From Ziziphus jujuba (taxonomy: Eukaryota > Streptophyta > Magnoliopsida > Rosales > Rhamnaceae), in assembly GCF_031755915.1 (NCBI RefSeq), contig NC_083388.1, forward strand, positions 29,099,001 through 29,163,000: 64,000 nucleotides of DNA, read 5' to 3'. Made by a program: the position numbers and the translations under genes. Positions 37,074 through 48,859 of this stretch are shown piece by piece. The notes beneath the pieces are model-generated. The model made no database searches. It worked only from the letters and a program-made list of their open reading frames with translations, and had not been told where the DNA came from. Position 1 is the first letter of the stretch, and every line of letters begins with the position of its first letter.

Positions 37074-38139
37074 CTAAATCTTTAAAATCTCCATGGTCCA
37101 ATGCAATTCATCAATATATTCTCCAAGGATCCTACATTATAAAAAAATGAATCATTTAGTAGAAATCTAATTTAATTAGCAAGGAGAAAAGAACAAGATC
37201 AAGACTTCCTAAGTTCCTATAAGTTGGCAATCCTTTACCTACAAAGCATTCCCACCTCTTCTTCAATGTGGGTCAATCTGATTCCATTCCATTGGTCTTT
37301 TAACTGTTCCAATGGAATAATCATATTTTGTTATTACAGACAAAGTGCGAAAGTTTCAGCTCATATTACTATATATGAACTTGAACATATATATATATAT
37401 ACTATGTAAGGTGTACCAAATACAATAAGCTTACAATAAAAGGAAAAAAAATAAAGAAAAACATTCTCTATTTCTAAGGAGAAAAACATGATTGTTGCCT
37501 GTACCATCTAACTAATATCCATCTTCATCTTTCAAAGTAGCAATCATCTCCAAAGATCCTAAATAAAAAAAAAATGAATGAAATATATAGAGCATATATA
37601 ATTGACCTTTTTCATTAATGATGTTTCTTGATCATGTTCCTTAAAATCATTGAGCTAAACATACTCAATTACATTTGGTCAATTACATCTAGAGCTAACA
37701 ACATATATATAGTCATGGCAAAGAAATGAATTGAGCTTGGAGAAAACCAATAACAAAAGCATACAATATCATGCATCGAGTACTATCATATATAGTTGGC
37801 AGTATCCTTGAATGAAACTTCCATTCTAAGTGCAAGAGAAATCACAGTTCAAAAAAGGCAAAATCTTAAATAACCAACAATAATGGACAAATTATATACC
37901 AAATTGAAGATTGAGAAGGGAGTAACAAGTTCTTGAGCATAATTTGCTTGACAGTGGCCGACAAGCACATTTCGAGCCAATTTGAGCTTCCATTCGAGCT
38001 CAAGATGTCCAATAATGGTGGAAAGGTTGACCCTAAGATCTGAGAACCATTGATTTTCGGTGATTGGACTGAAATAGTGATCGTCTGAGTTCAGCTTTTC
38101 TTGAGCACGTCGGGTAGTCATTTGGAGCATTCTCACCAT
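37074..38139 (-). CDS. Unrecognised three-exon gene inside the CACTA-like element
   Basis: Exon 1 (38139-37900) encodes 80 residues starting MVRMLQMTTRRAQEKLN, with LELEWKLKLARNVLVGHCQ near the end, and stops at donor TTTG/GTATAT. A second exon (37303-37239) follows acceptor GAACAG, reads LKDQWNGIRLTHIEEEVGML and ends at TGTAG/GTAAAG. The last exon (37131-37074) follows acceptor AATGTAG, reads ILGEYIDELHWTMEILKI and stops. Phases agree at both junctions, giving about 120 residues, mostly helical. A second version of the last exon lies at 37566-37514. Position between CACTA subterminal repeats suggests a captured host fragment or an element-specific accessory gene. I do not recognise the family; exon choice is inference. 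Confidence 0.45.
37380..37590 (-). repeat. Tandem duplication including the last exon of the CACTA-borne gene
   Basis: About 37400-37590 repeats about 36960-37145, with matching ACCAAATACAATAAG, AAAAGGAAAA and GTTGCCTGTA(C) blocks and a matching acceptor (TTTATTTAG) before GATCTTTGGAG. The downstream exon-like sequence ends in a stop in both copies. Confidence 0.6.
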
Positions 38140-39109
38140 GATTTAGTCACTATTAGACTGGGCTTGGTGGCTGAGGTAGCAGTGTGGTGGATCAGCATTG
38201 AGATTGGATCGATTTTCCAGTGGAAGTCCAGCCTGCATGGGCTTTGTAAAGCATCGTGGTTGCTAGCTGGAGAAGAAGAAAGCTTCATCGAAGGGGGTGT
38301 CCTCTTTTTTTTTTTAATATTTATATTTAAATTAGTTGCAAGAAATATTTTTCACCATTATCATCACATAAATTAAAAAATTTTCCCCCCAAAGAGCAAT
38401 TAGTTACAAATATAGGTGACAAACTAAGAATTTATCACTAATTAAATGACCCAATCATTAAATGTAATAATGAAAATTTTTGCCACTAATCACCTATATA
38501 AACTGACAAGTTTTCATTTGTCACAGTAGTATCTAAAGTTATCTGTGTCATCCAATATCTTTGTCAGCGTTATCTATTCAGTAAAATTAGTTACAAATGT
38601 AAAATATTTGTCACCATTGACATCAAATAAATTCAAAAAAAATATTGCCTTCAAAGGGCAATTAGTTACAATGTAAGTGATAAAGTAAGAATTTATCATT
38701 AATTAAATGATCCAATCATTAAATGTGACAGAAAATTGTTATCACCAATTGTTGATATAAACTGACATGTTTTTATTTGTCAAAGTAGTATCTAAAGTTA
38801 TCTACGATACCCAATATCTTAAAATTAGTTACAAACATAAAATTTTGTCACTATTAACACCAAGTAAAGTCAAAAAAAAATTTCCTCCAAACTTTAAAGG
38901 GTAATTAGTTACAAAAGTAGGCGACAACATAAGAATTTATCACTAATTAAATGACCTAATAACTAAATGTGAAAAACAAATTGTCACTAATTACCTACTT
39001 AAAGTGATAAATTTTCATTTGTCACTAGGATTTTGTAGTCATTACCCAATTGTCACTAGGATTTTGTAGTCATTACCCAAATTTTTTGTAGTGATATTTG
39101 ACAAATAAT

Positions 39110-40144
39110 TTTACCTTCACTATTTCATCCAGAATTGCCTTCAGTATTGGTTTTGATTTCTGGTTTCTTGGTTTTAGTGAAATTCTCTACTAGAGTAAAG
39201 CATTTTCCTTTTGAATTGAAATGGCCACCATCACGAGCTCTACGACTTCTTCCATGGCCACATAGTCCAAAATAAGCTTGATTATTGTCATGTTCTTCAT
39301 CTTCAATTTCCAACATGTGCCTATGACTTTGTAATGCTAAAATGAACTAATTGAATGACGTGCAAGATGGTTTTTCCAGCATGGCAACTTTAAAATCCTT
39401 ATAATTATGACAAGCCCTTGAGCAAATGAAAACACCTTATCTACGTCTGAAGCTGGAGCATTATTGGTAGCAAGATTGTCACACACTTGTTTGAATTTTC
39501 TCAAGTATTCATCGATTGAGAGACCTCCTTTCTTAAGTGAAGCAAGTATGTCCTTAAGAACATGTTCTTATTCTTTTGTTGATGGCAACAGCTGGTCTTC
39601 AATGGATTTCTATAGCAGAATTTCATTATTAAATACCTACATTCAAAATTAGAATTTCATTAGAGACATAATACAAAGTAGCCAAGTTGTCAACAACCCA
39701 TCGTTACTAATCCATGCATTGTGATTTCGATTTATAACAAGGACTTCCTTTTCATCATAAAAAAATTCAGATGGTTGTTCACCATTACTGACATGATGAT
39801 ATATTCGAAGACTTTTCACTAATGGAATGATTTGTGAATGCCAAAGGAGAAAGTTTGAGGCATTCAATTTGACTGAAATAAAATTGGTACACTGGTGAAA
39901 AGAATGAGCGGTTATGATGGGTTCTTGTGGAATGAAAGCTCTGGTGCTAGTTTTTAGTTGTGAAGAAAATTCGTTTTGAAATCCATAATAGTGATATGTG
40001 TAGAATAATGCTCTAATACCATGATGAATGTAACCAACTGTGTGTATTATTTCTTGCACGTAAGCTTTATAGAATGGAGAGAATTTATAACGGTGTGGCT
40101 TAAAGCAAAGAAGGAAGCTATGATCAAGAAGAAAGCTAATTAAC
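39110..40144 (-). pseudogene. gag: Copia gag fragment with a short LTR-like end
   Basis: The minus strand at about 39900-39690 reads FISVKLNASNFLLWHSQIIPL, NDGLLTTWLL and related copia gag motifs. After several stops and shifts, DILASLKKGGLSIDEYLRKF and QVCDNLATNN follow at about 39560-39460, then a degraded tail to about 39120. Upstream of gag a primer-like site TGGTATTAGAGCATT lies near 40010-40024, one change from the initiator-Met consensus in its first twelve bases. Next to it lies about 120 bp ending TTACATTCATCA and opening TGTTAATTAGC (40144), which could be an LTR or its remnant. No protease or pol is seen. Confidence 0.65.
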
Positions 40145-40175
40145 ATCTTCCAATATTAGATGCAGTTCAAAAATA

Positions 40176-41060
40176 TTAAAAGAGGTCAACTAATGTCTTA
40201 AAGGCATTTTCTATCAATGGAAATCTTGCAAGTCTTGCCATATGAGAAATCTCTTGACTAAGAAAGTTAACATTGCTTCTTTGATTATTGAGCAATCGTA
40301 GCAGTGAATGAGTTGATGCAATGGATGCTGTGGATATGTTTATGTTTGACTTCTCTTCTTCTTTATTACAAATTTCAGGAAAATTGCCATCAGTAATTGA
40401 TACATGGGCCAAGTATCCATCATAGCTGCTAAAGTTTCGATTGAGAAGTAGATTTTGTTTTATCACATTCCATTCAACTCTAGTTGGTGCACGAACTTCA
40501 GTGTATACCTACATTTCAATATCATAAGTACGTATAAATACAATTATATATGTCTAACAATGAAATTTTTTTTTTGGGTTAAAATGAATAATAATGAATT
40601 TGACAAAACCAATAGCATATATTCATATGATCAAGTGTCTAAAATCTAAATGCTAAAAGCATGCATGAATGATTATATATATAGAGACAGACAGAGAAGT
40701 AAACTAGTACAATATTAACTTAAATGTAATATATACTAGCTAGCTTAATTATATAGTTACTCGATTTTTTGGGACATTGGTTGTATTATCCCATCCCACA
40801 ATCCATTAAATTGGTCTTCCATTATCATTCATGCCATCATAGACAAGGTCCCTGATGAATGAGCAAGTAATTCATCAATGCTGAGATGAAGAAATGAACG
40901 CCGCTCTCCAATGCTAACATTTGGTGGGTACGGAACAATTCCAATGCCACCAACCAATCATGGTGCTTAACCATTATACTTTATAAGAGATCTAGTGTCA
41001 TTGAAAATTTGGCCAGACATGAACAGACCGCGAGTGCCATGCCTTGGATTTGCTAGCTTA
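40176..41060 (-). pseudogene. JIP-like gene, copy 2, broken
   Basis: The 3' exon is open from the acceptor at 40509 (exon base 40508) to a stop at 40176. It reads VYTEVRAPTRVEWNVIKQNL, SSYDGYLAHVSITDGNFPEI and then an unrelated-looking Lys/Glu and Leu-rich tail (NKEEEKSNI onward, about 60 residues) absent from copy 1. The 5' exon at about 41040-40750 is recognisable at DNA level (AACGCCGCTCTCCAAT, GGTGGGTA(C/T)GGAAC) but carries deletions and frameshifts. Introns and flanks match copy 1 at about 2640-3450. After CCAAAGAAAAT near 41090 the shared sequence stops and palindromic array 2 begins. Same family assignment as copy 1. Confidence 0.65.
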
Positions 41061-41084
41061 GTTACTTTTTTTCTTTTAGTATGT

Positions 41085-42664
41085 ACCAAAGAAAATGTAT
41101 TAATTAGTAATATCAAGTAAAACAATTAATCTATTCATGTAATTCATTTGTACTTGAATTTTAAATTAATTATTTTTTAAATTAATAAGAGTTTGACAAA
41201 ATTAAATATTTTATAATTTAAAAGCATTACGCGACAATTTTAACATCAAAAGCATTATCGATTGTCTTAATTCTTGGAATTTTGTTTAATTTTAAGTTTT
41301 ATCATATGCATAGAAATATTACATATATTAGTTAGCAATATGAAGTAAAATAATTAATCTATGCATTTAATTTATTTGTGTTTCATTTTTAAATTAATGA
41401 TTTTTTAAATTAATAAAAAGTTTAATAAATTTAATTATTTTAAAATTGAAAACAATCAGCATCACTTTTAGCATCAAAAGTATCATTGTTAAGTTAATTT
41501 TTGTATTTTAACTAATTTTATTTTTTATTTTATGCATATAAAGATTACAATAATTAATTAGCAATATGAAACAAAATAATTAACATCTTTATTTATTTTT
41601 TTGTGTTTCATTTTTTAATTAATTATTTTTTAAACCAATAAAATTTTGGCAAAATTAATTATTTTATAATTTAAAAGCGCTAGGCGATGCTTTTAACATC
41701 AAAAGCATCGTCTATTTTCTTAATTTTTGAAATTTTATTTAATTTTATATGTTATTCATACATATATATGTTTATATATATATATATATATATATTAATT
41801 AGCAATATGAAGCAAAATAATTGATCTATGCTTTCAATTAATTTGTGTTTGAATTTTTGATAAATGAGTTTTTAAATTAATAAAAAATTTGATAAATTTA
41901 ATTATTTTAAAATTGAAAAGCATCAGGTGACGTTTTCAGCATCAAAGCTTAACCTTTTGTGTTAACTTTTGGTATTTTAATTAACTATTTGTTTTAATAT
42001 TATGTATATTAAATAGCAATATGAAGCAAAATAATTAATATATTGATTTAATTTATTTGACTTCCAATTTTAAACTAATTTTTTTTAAATTAATAAAAAA
42101 TTTGAGAAGTTTAATTGTTTTAAAATTGAAAAGCATCAGGCATCGATTTTAACATCAAAAGCATTGCCTATTACCATAATTTTTGAAATTTTATTTAATT
42201 TTGTGTTTTATTCATATGTATATAAATATTTAATGTATTAATTAGCAATTTGAAGCAAAATAATTAATTTATGCTTTTAATTAATTTATGTTTCAATTTT
42301 AAATTAATGATTTTTTAAATTAAAAAAAAAAGTTTGACAAATTTTAATTATTTTAAAATTGAAAAGGAGTAGGTGAAGCTTTTTAGTGTAAAAAACGTCG
42401 CCTATTGTGTTTTAATTAATTTTATGTTTTAATATTATATGTATATAAATATTAAGCGTATTCAATATCAATATAAAGCAAAATAATTAATCTATTAATT
42501 TAATTTATTTGTATTTCATTTTTAAATTAATAAAAAGTTTGAGAAGTTTAATTGTTTTAAAGCTAAAAAACATCAGATGACGCTTTTAGCATCAAAAGCA
42601 TCGCCCGTTATGTTGATTTTTGGTATTCTAACTAATTTTGTTTTGGGCAATGCTTTTAACAATT
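41085..42664. repeat. Palindromic AT-rich array 2, left part
   Basis: About seven units of the array-1 family, palindromes near 41222, 41455, 41676, 41920, 42130, 42363 and 42568, plus the left half of another at 42646. Unit subtypes follow the same order as part of array 1; for example the GTTAACTTTTGGTATTTTAATTAA variant at about 41960 matches those at 14115, 15160 and 16190. It is split by gypsy E and resumes at 49852. Confidence 0.8.
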
Positions 42665-43803
42665 TGATGAGAATCCGCCCGTACCCACCCAATCGACAAC
42701 TTGTTAGGGTGCAGATCCGATACAGTTGAAGATCGGGCTAATCACTAGGGCTCAAGCCAAGAGATTTAAGGACATCCTAGATGTCTTCATTCAGGAGTTA
42801 TCAATTCTTAAAAGGGCTTGTCCATATCCAAAGATTCTAAGTCTGTTTTAAGCATTCAAGTGGTGGAGGCTGGTACGGACCCGGATAGCTGTTTTCGTGT
42901 CTTTTTGAACTCCTGGCAGCAAGGAATGGATCGAACACATCATGAATTCAATGAATATCACTAAGAGGTCATGAAATCAAGATAAGGAAGAAGCTAAAGC
43001 AAATAAAATGATGATTTACACATAGAAGGAATTGTTGGCCGGTTTTGCTATTTTTTTTTTTTGCTAGCTTTACTGTATTTTGTTGATTTGGCATTTTCTC
43101 TTTGTTCCAATCAAGGGAAACTTATTGGAATCATAAATAATCCTATTTGGCATCCTAAATGGCATATGGGAGCTGATTTGGAGCCTTCACAAGCTGGAAA
43201 TTGGTCAAAGATACCTTAGTGGTCAAACTAGTAAAGTAATTTCCTAATTTGAGTTTACTTTTGGTTTTAGGAAATTAGTCTTTTATTTGGTTTTTATTTA
43301 TTTTCTTGCTGGGCTAATCAACTTAGAAAAATTATTATTTTATTATTTCAATTGTAAATTAATTAATTTCTAATTTAAAATAAATGAATTAATTAATCAA
43401 AATTAGATTAGGAAATGTATGGAATTTTGGCCACATGAGGAATGTGTCAATGTATGGTAGCTTTTGTCGTAGGCTTTTTTTAGGGTTTATTGCTTTGTGA
43501 ATTTAGCCTATTTGAGAGCTTATTTTTCAAGGAGAACACACCTTTAATAATATTCAAAAAATTATTTATGAGAAAAAAATTCTCTTTGTTCTCTTTGAAT
43601 ACCTAAAACACCATTAGAGAGTGAGTGTTTTAATTTTGATTTATCAATAGGACAAACATCACCTACTGTGGCGTCTTCGATATACCAAGGTTTATAATCA
43701 TAGGTTGGCTAGGGGTTAAGGTTTCCATAAAACTTGAACTTAATTTTATGATCCGGGCTAATATAATATGGGTTTAGGAGTAAGTCGACCCAGGTTCGTA
43801 TCA
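42665..43803 (+). repeat. 5' LTR of gypsy E
   Basis: TGATGAGAATCCGCCC...GTTCGTATCA, 1139 bp. The TATA-like word is TATTTGAGAG (43509-43518), altered from TATTTAAAGG. Confidence 0.88.
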
Positions 43804-43805
43804 TT

Positions 43806-43818
43806 TGGTGTTAGAGCC
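43806..43818 (+). promoter_or_regulatory. Decayed primer-binding site of gypsy E
   Basis: TGGTGTTAGAGCC; two transitions away from the TGGTATCAGAGCC seen in F. Two bases from the LTR. Confidence 0.8.
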
Positions 43819-44857
43819 AAAATTTTTTTAGATTTGATCTATCTTATTTGTTTTAATTTGTTTTGTATTAATCTGCAATTTTATCATTAGGTTAAGGTTG
43901 TATATATGAAAAAAAAGAAATATTGATAGCCAAAATTAGGTTCCTTGTTTACCGTATTTTTGTTTCCTAGTTTGTTGGTTGTTTTTCATCATTGTTCTTG
44001 TCAATTTGGTTATGTTTTGATTTTCTTTGCTGTTTGATCTTAGTTATTTGCATTCATACATTAAAAAAGAAAAAAAAAGAAAAAGAGGATTTGCGGCAAC
44101 AAAAATAAATTCACAAAATTTGCACATTGATATTTGATGAGGCGCGGCTTTGTATTTGGTTGAGACTTGCAGTTTGTGTTGATTTTGGTGCTGTTGGAAA
44201 TCGTGTTGCATTATTATATTTGTGATCCAAAAAAAAAAAAAAGAGCCAAAAGCTGAGTATAAAAAAAAAATGCATAAAAGGCCAACTTGTTGAATTTGGA
44301 ATTGAAATTTGTTTGAGCTGGAAATTTGGTTTGTGATATTTTGAGTTGCTGGAATTGTATATTGCTGCGAGAAATTTGAATTTTTTTTGAGCGCTAAAAT
44401 TATTTTGATTAAAACAAGTTATAGGATTTGATTAAAAAACTTGAATTACAAAGAACAATAACCAACAATTATCCTATATTTTTTGTTCAATTTGATTGTT
44501 GTTCATGTTTGAATTTCTTTCTCTATATTTTGTCTTTGAATTATTGGTTTAATAATATTCTGGTCAGCTTTTCATTCATTCCAAAAATTTGCTTGTTGAT
44601 TTACCTTCTTTTTGCTTCAAACAGCTTAGAATTAGGTTTTAATAATTCACTCGGTATTGCTTGGTTTTTGCTACTGTTTTGTTGTTTAATTAGAACATGC
44701 TTGTGATCTAGTTGCTTTTTTATGTGTGTTTTAATTAGAACTTTGAGATAATTCTTTGAGTGGAAAAAGACAAAAGAGTGTGAGCTTAAAAGAGGGTAAA
44801 AGCCAAAACTAGTGTGCAAACACGAGTGTCGAGACCTTGTTTGAGTGAACAAGAATG
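43819..44857 (+). other. Untranslated leader of gypsy E
   Basis: Non-coding with A-rich runs near 44063-44083, 44228-44243 and 44259-44271. It ends with the family block GTGAGCTTAAAAGAGGG and ACACGAGTGTCGAGACC just before gag. Confidence 0.7.
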
Positions 44858-46520
44858 AGGAGAGTGGATGGCTGATTAAGAATTAATGAAGAGGAATCCA
44901 GAGGATTCAAGGGTGATTCTCGGCTACGGGGAGTGGAGGTGAGCACATGGACATGATGGTGGTCTTGGAACAATTATAGCGGATGAATGCTCACTTTGAT
45001 CACCTAGATCAAAGGATGGATAGGTTAGAAAACTCATAAGGTGAGCCAAATCCAAGGTTTGATGTACATGGTTGTCGAGGTTGAGGTCGAGGAGGCCGAG
45101 GGCGGCCTAGAGAGGAATTCGGGGAAGGTAATTTTGGAGATAATCTTGAAGAAGAAATTGATGATATTTTTGCACTCCAAGGAAGACCAACCCATGGGAG
45201 AATAGCAAGGGATGAGGATGATGATCTTGGAAATATTAAGGTTAACATGCCACCTTTTATGGGAAAAGGTGATTCGGAGGCTTACCTAGAGTGGGAGGAG
45301 TAAATGGAAATGATATTCAACTATCGTACCTATTCGGAGGCTAAGAAAGTTAAATTGGCAGCTTTCAAATTTGGTCATTATGCACTTTAATGGTGGATAA
45401 ATGAGCAAAGTACCTGAAGGAGAGTAGGTGATGAATTTATTACTACTTGACATCAAATGGAAGGAGCCATGAGGAAGCAATTTGTACCAACTCATTACCA
45501 TAGGTTGCTACATCAAAGGTTACAATCTTTATCTCAAGGAAATAGGACCATGGAATATTATTACAAGGAGATGGAGATGCTCATGATGAGATTGAGCATG
45601 GCACGATTTCTAGGTGGGTTGAATTGAGAGATTGCTAATCAATTGGAATTACAGCAATATGTGGAATTGGAAGAGATGTTGCATGTGGCTATCAAACCTG
45701 AGAATAAATTCAAGAGAAGGGTACAAGCTCACGATTTGGAGGAGTATCAAACAATGGGAGGAAAAATCCAAGTGTTTGGAGAAGCAATCCCATATATGAC
45801 AACAAGCCAAAACTGAAGCTAGGCGATGAAAGCACCAATCAGCCAAAAAGGGAAGCCAAAATAGAATCTGTCCCAGTACCAAGGAATGAAGATAAATCTG
45901 ATCCTAAATCTTCTAGAACTCATGGAATTGTGTGTTTTAAGTGAGGATGAGGACACATTGCTAGCAAATGCTCGAATAGGAGAATCATGGTGCTGAAAGG
46001 TAATGATGAGTTAGAATTCAAAAGTGAAGATAGTGAGCATGAAACCGAGCAAGAAGAGGAAGAAATTGAAGATGAAGCTGAGACCCTAAATGCGCCATAG
46101 GCTGAATTGAGTTTGGTGACTAGGAGAATCTTGACCATGTACAAAGATGAGGACCAATTACAAAGAGAGAACATCTTCCACACTCGTGAAATCCAAGGTA
46201 ATGTTTGTAGTATGATAATTGATAGTGAAAGTTGTGCAAATGTAATTAGTAATGTTATGGTGGAAAAATTAGGCTTACCAACAATTAAACATCCTAAAAC
46301 ATATAGATTACAATGGCCTAATGATAGTGGTGAGATGAACGTAAACAAACAAATCAAAGTAAAATTTAGCATTGATAAATTTTAATTATCATGCTGGATA
46401 TATTTTAGTAGGAAAATCATGGCAATTTGATAAAGATACTATACATTATGGTCGGGAGAATGTTATTATTTTTAGATTTAAAGGTAAAATGGTCAAGCTG
46501 GAACCATAGTCTCCCAAGGA
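44858..46520 (+). pseudogene. gag: Gypsy E gag and protease remnant
   Basis: Frames read [40 protein letters not shown] and [20 protein letters not shown]. Stops are frequent; several stand where C has Arg, Gln or Trp (for example CAA to TAA near 45389, CGA to TGA near 45414), as expected from C-to-T decay. An in-frame gap removes about eight residues before ARFLGGLN. The zinc knuckle is damaged (CFK then a stop). The protease frame from 46107 reads MSLVTRRILTMYKDED, and its active site is IIDSESCAN, with Glu for the usual Gly. Confidence 0.82.
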
Positions 46521-46849
46521 GGTTTATAGAGACCAACTTCAAATATAACAAAGGAGGGAGACCAAAAATCTCAAAGAAAGAACTAGTGTGGCACCCACGG
46601 CTTCAGCTCCAATCCAAAGGGGTAAGACTGAACAAAACCAACTAGGTAAGTGTCCTAAACTCAAGTTTGAGAGAAAAAGAAAGAGAGAAAGCCAAGGGAG
46701 AGAGAGAGAGAACAAAACCCGAAAGTGTGAGGAAAATTGAAAAAGCCGAGAGTGGGAGTGGGAAAGTGGAACCCATGAGTGGGAAAGAAAAATAAAAATT
46801 TTTATCTTAGCATTGGAGATGTTAATAAAGCAATTTTGAATAAGAAATC

Positions 46850-48480
46850 ATTGCTGGTCATGCTTTATAAAGATTTTATTTAAATGATCAAGCTAATACT
46901 GAAGAACTTGAATTGCTAAGTTCTATCTCTTCTCTTTTACAGGATTTTGAATATGTCTTTCTGGAGGAGATTCCTAATGGTTTACCATGTATTCGAGGGA
47001 TTAAACATTAAATTAATTTTTTATCAGGAGATGCAATTCCTAATAGACCTACATATATGAGTAATCTTGAGGCGACAAAGGAGCTACAAAGGCAGGTAGG
47101 TGACTTACTTGACAAAGGTTATATTAAGGAAAGTATGAGTCTATGTGCTGTTCCTGTTTTATTAGTTCCTAAGAAAGATGGATCATGGCGCATGTGTGTT
47201 GATTGTAGAGCCATAATAAATATTACCATTAAGTATAAACATCCAATCCTTACATTAGATTATATGCTTGATGAATTGCATGGTGCTTGCATGTTTTCAA
47301 AACTTGATCTTAGTAGTGGCTATCATAAAATTAGAATGAAAGAGAGTGACGAATGGAAAACAGCATTTAAGACTAAATATGGATTGGATGAATGGTTAGT
47401 GATGACTTTTGTTTAATTAATGTACCTAGTACTTTCATGAGATTAATGAATCAAGTCATGCATCCATTTATTGGTAAATTTGTAGTTGTATATTTTGATG
47501 ATATTTTAGTAAATAGCCGAACCTTGATGAGCATGTAGGACATCTTAGGCAAGTTTTAAATATTCTTAGGAAGGAAATGTTATTTGCTAATATGAAAAGT
47601 GTGATTTTTGTAAAGATGAATTTGTTTTTCTAGGATTTGTTGTAAGTGCTGCAGGAATTAAAGTTGATTAATCCAAGGTGAAAGCAATCCAAGAGTGGCC
47701 GAAACCCACCTTCATTACCCAACTGAGGAGCTTTTATGATTTGGCTAGTTTTTATCGAAGATTTGTCAAGGATTTTAGCACCATCACAGCACCTTTGACT
47801 GAAATTGTAAAGAAGAATGTTGGCTTCAAATGGGGGAAAGTGCAAGATAAATCTTTTAATTTGTTGAAAGAAAAATTAACTAATGCACCTTTATTAGTTT
47901 TGCCAAATTTTTCTAAGAATATTGAAATTGAATGTGATGCTTCGGGTGTAGTTATTGGATCTATTTTAATGCAAGAAGGAAGACCCATAGCCTAATTTAG
48001 TGAGAAATTGAATGGAGCTGCACTAAACTATCCGACTTATGACAAAGAGATGTATACATTGATGAAAGCTTTGAAAATGTGGCAGCATTATTTAATGCCA
48101 AAGGAGTTTGTGATTCATATGGATCATGAATCTTTGAAGTACATTAAACGTCAAGAGAAGCTTAACCGAAGGCATGCTAAGTTAAGGGCTTTAATTAGTA
48201 GAAATTTGAGAACACGAGAAGAATGTTTGCCACATGTTGAATTTGCCTATAATAGATCTTTGCATTCAGTTACTAAATTTACACTGTTTGAGATTGTTTA
48301 TGGTTTTAATCATTTGACTACAATAGATCTTACACCTTTACCTTTAAGTGAATGTGCTAATCTAGATGGAAAGCAAAAAGTTAATTTTGTGAAGCAGATT
48401 CATGAAAAGACCAAGGCAGATATTGAGAGGAGGACGGAACAATATGCTAAGAATGCCAACCAAGGCCAAATAAAGGTTTT
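46850..48480 (+). pseudogene. pol: Gypsy E RT and RNase H fused to the integrase end
   Basis: RT motifs: [35 protein letters not shown] and [10 protein letters not shown], with shifts near 47416 and 47580. RNase H: IEIECDASGVVIGSILMQEG and [13 protein letters not shown]. After HESLKYIKRQEKLNRRHAKL the frame passes directly into RTREECLPHVEFAYNRSLHS, which lies after the integrase catalytic core. The HHCC zinc site and the first two catalytic acidic residues are therefore deleted. The integrase end continues to 48480 with FEIVYGFNHLTTIDLTPLPL and then meets a poly-T run with a stop. Confidence 0.85.
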
Positions 48481-48496
48481 TTTTTTTAACTAGAGA

Positions 48497-48859
48497 TTGG
48501 GTTTGGTTGCACTTAAGGAAAAAAGGTTTCCCGAGCAAAAAATATCCCAGTTTATGCCACATGGGGATGAACCTTTTCAAGATTTGGAGCAGATTAATGA
48601 GAATGCCTATAATCTTGACTTACTGGGTGACTATAATGTTAGTGCTACATTTAATGTTGCTGATTTATCTCCTTTTACTGCAGGTGATGATTTTGATTTG
48701 AGGTTAAATCCTTTTCAAGAGGAGGGGAATGATGAGAATCCGCCTGTAGCTGCACAACTGACAGCCCACTGGGGTGCATATCCGATACAGTTGAATACCA
48801 GGCCAATCACTAGAGCTCAAGCCAAGAGATTTAAGGAAAACCTGGTTATCGTCATATAG
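48497..48859 (+). pseudogene. pol: Gypsy E integrase tail running into the 3' LTR
   Basis: The frame reads LGLVALKEKRFPEQK (frame-shifted form of GDWVWLHLRK), DEPFQDLEQINENAYNLDLL and YNVSATFNVADLSPF. It crosses the polypurine tract (about 48717-48729) and ends within the LTR after TRPITRAQAKRFKENL. Coding through the LTR start is a common trait of this gypsy group and is seen in all copies here. Confidence 0.8.

Larger units (their letters stand above)
36561..39095. mobile_element. Non-autonomous CACTA-like element carrying a foreign gene
   Basis: The right end, read on the minus strand, begins CACTACAAAAAATTTGGG, a typical plant CACTA terminus, and is followed on the plus strand by ATA. 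Both sides are full of TTTGTCACT / AGTGACAAA words: about 36590-36780 on the left and 38390-39095 on the right. The right side holds three tandem copies of about 240 bp (starting near 38334, 38587 and 38821) and a directly repeated 34-bp TTGTCACTAGGATTTTGTAG unit at 39015-39082. I could not find the matching left CACTA terminus, so the left boundary is approximate and that end may be lost. No transposase is encoded. Confidence 0.65.

Noticed and set aside
36561..39095. A complete CACTA element with both termini
   Set aside because: Only the right CACTA terminus is seen; no CACTA-like sequence or 3-bp duplication could be found on the left.
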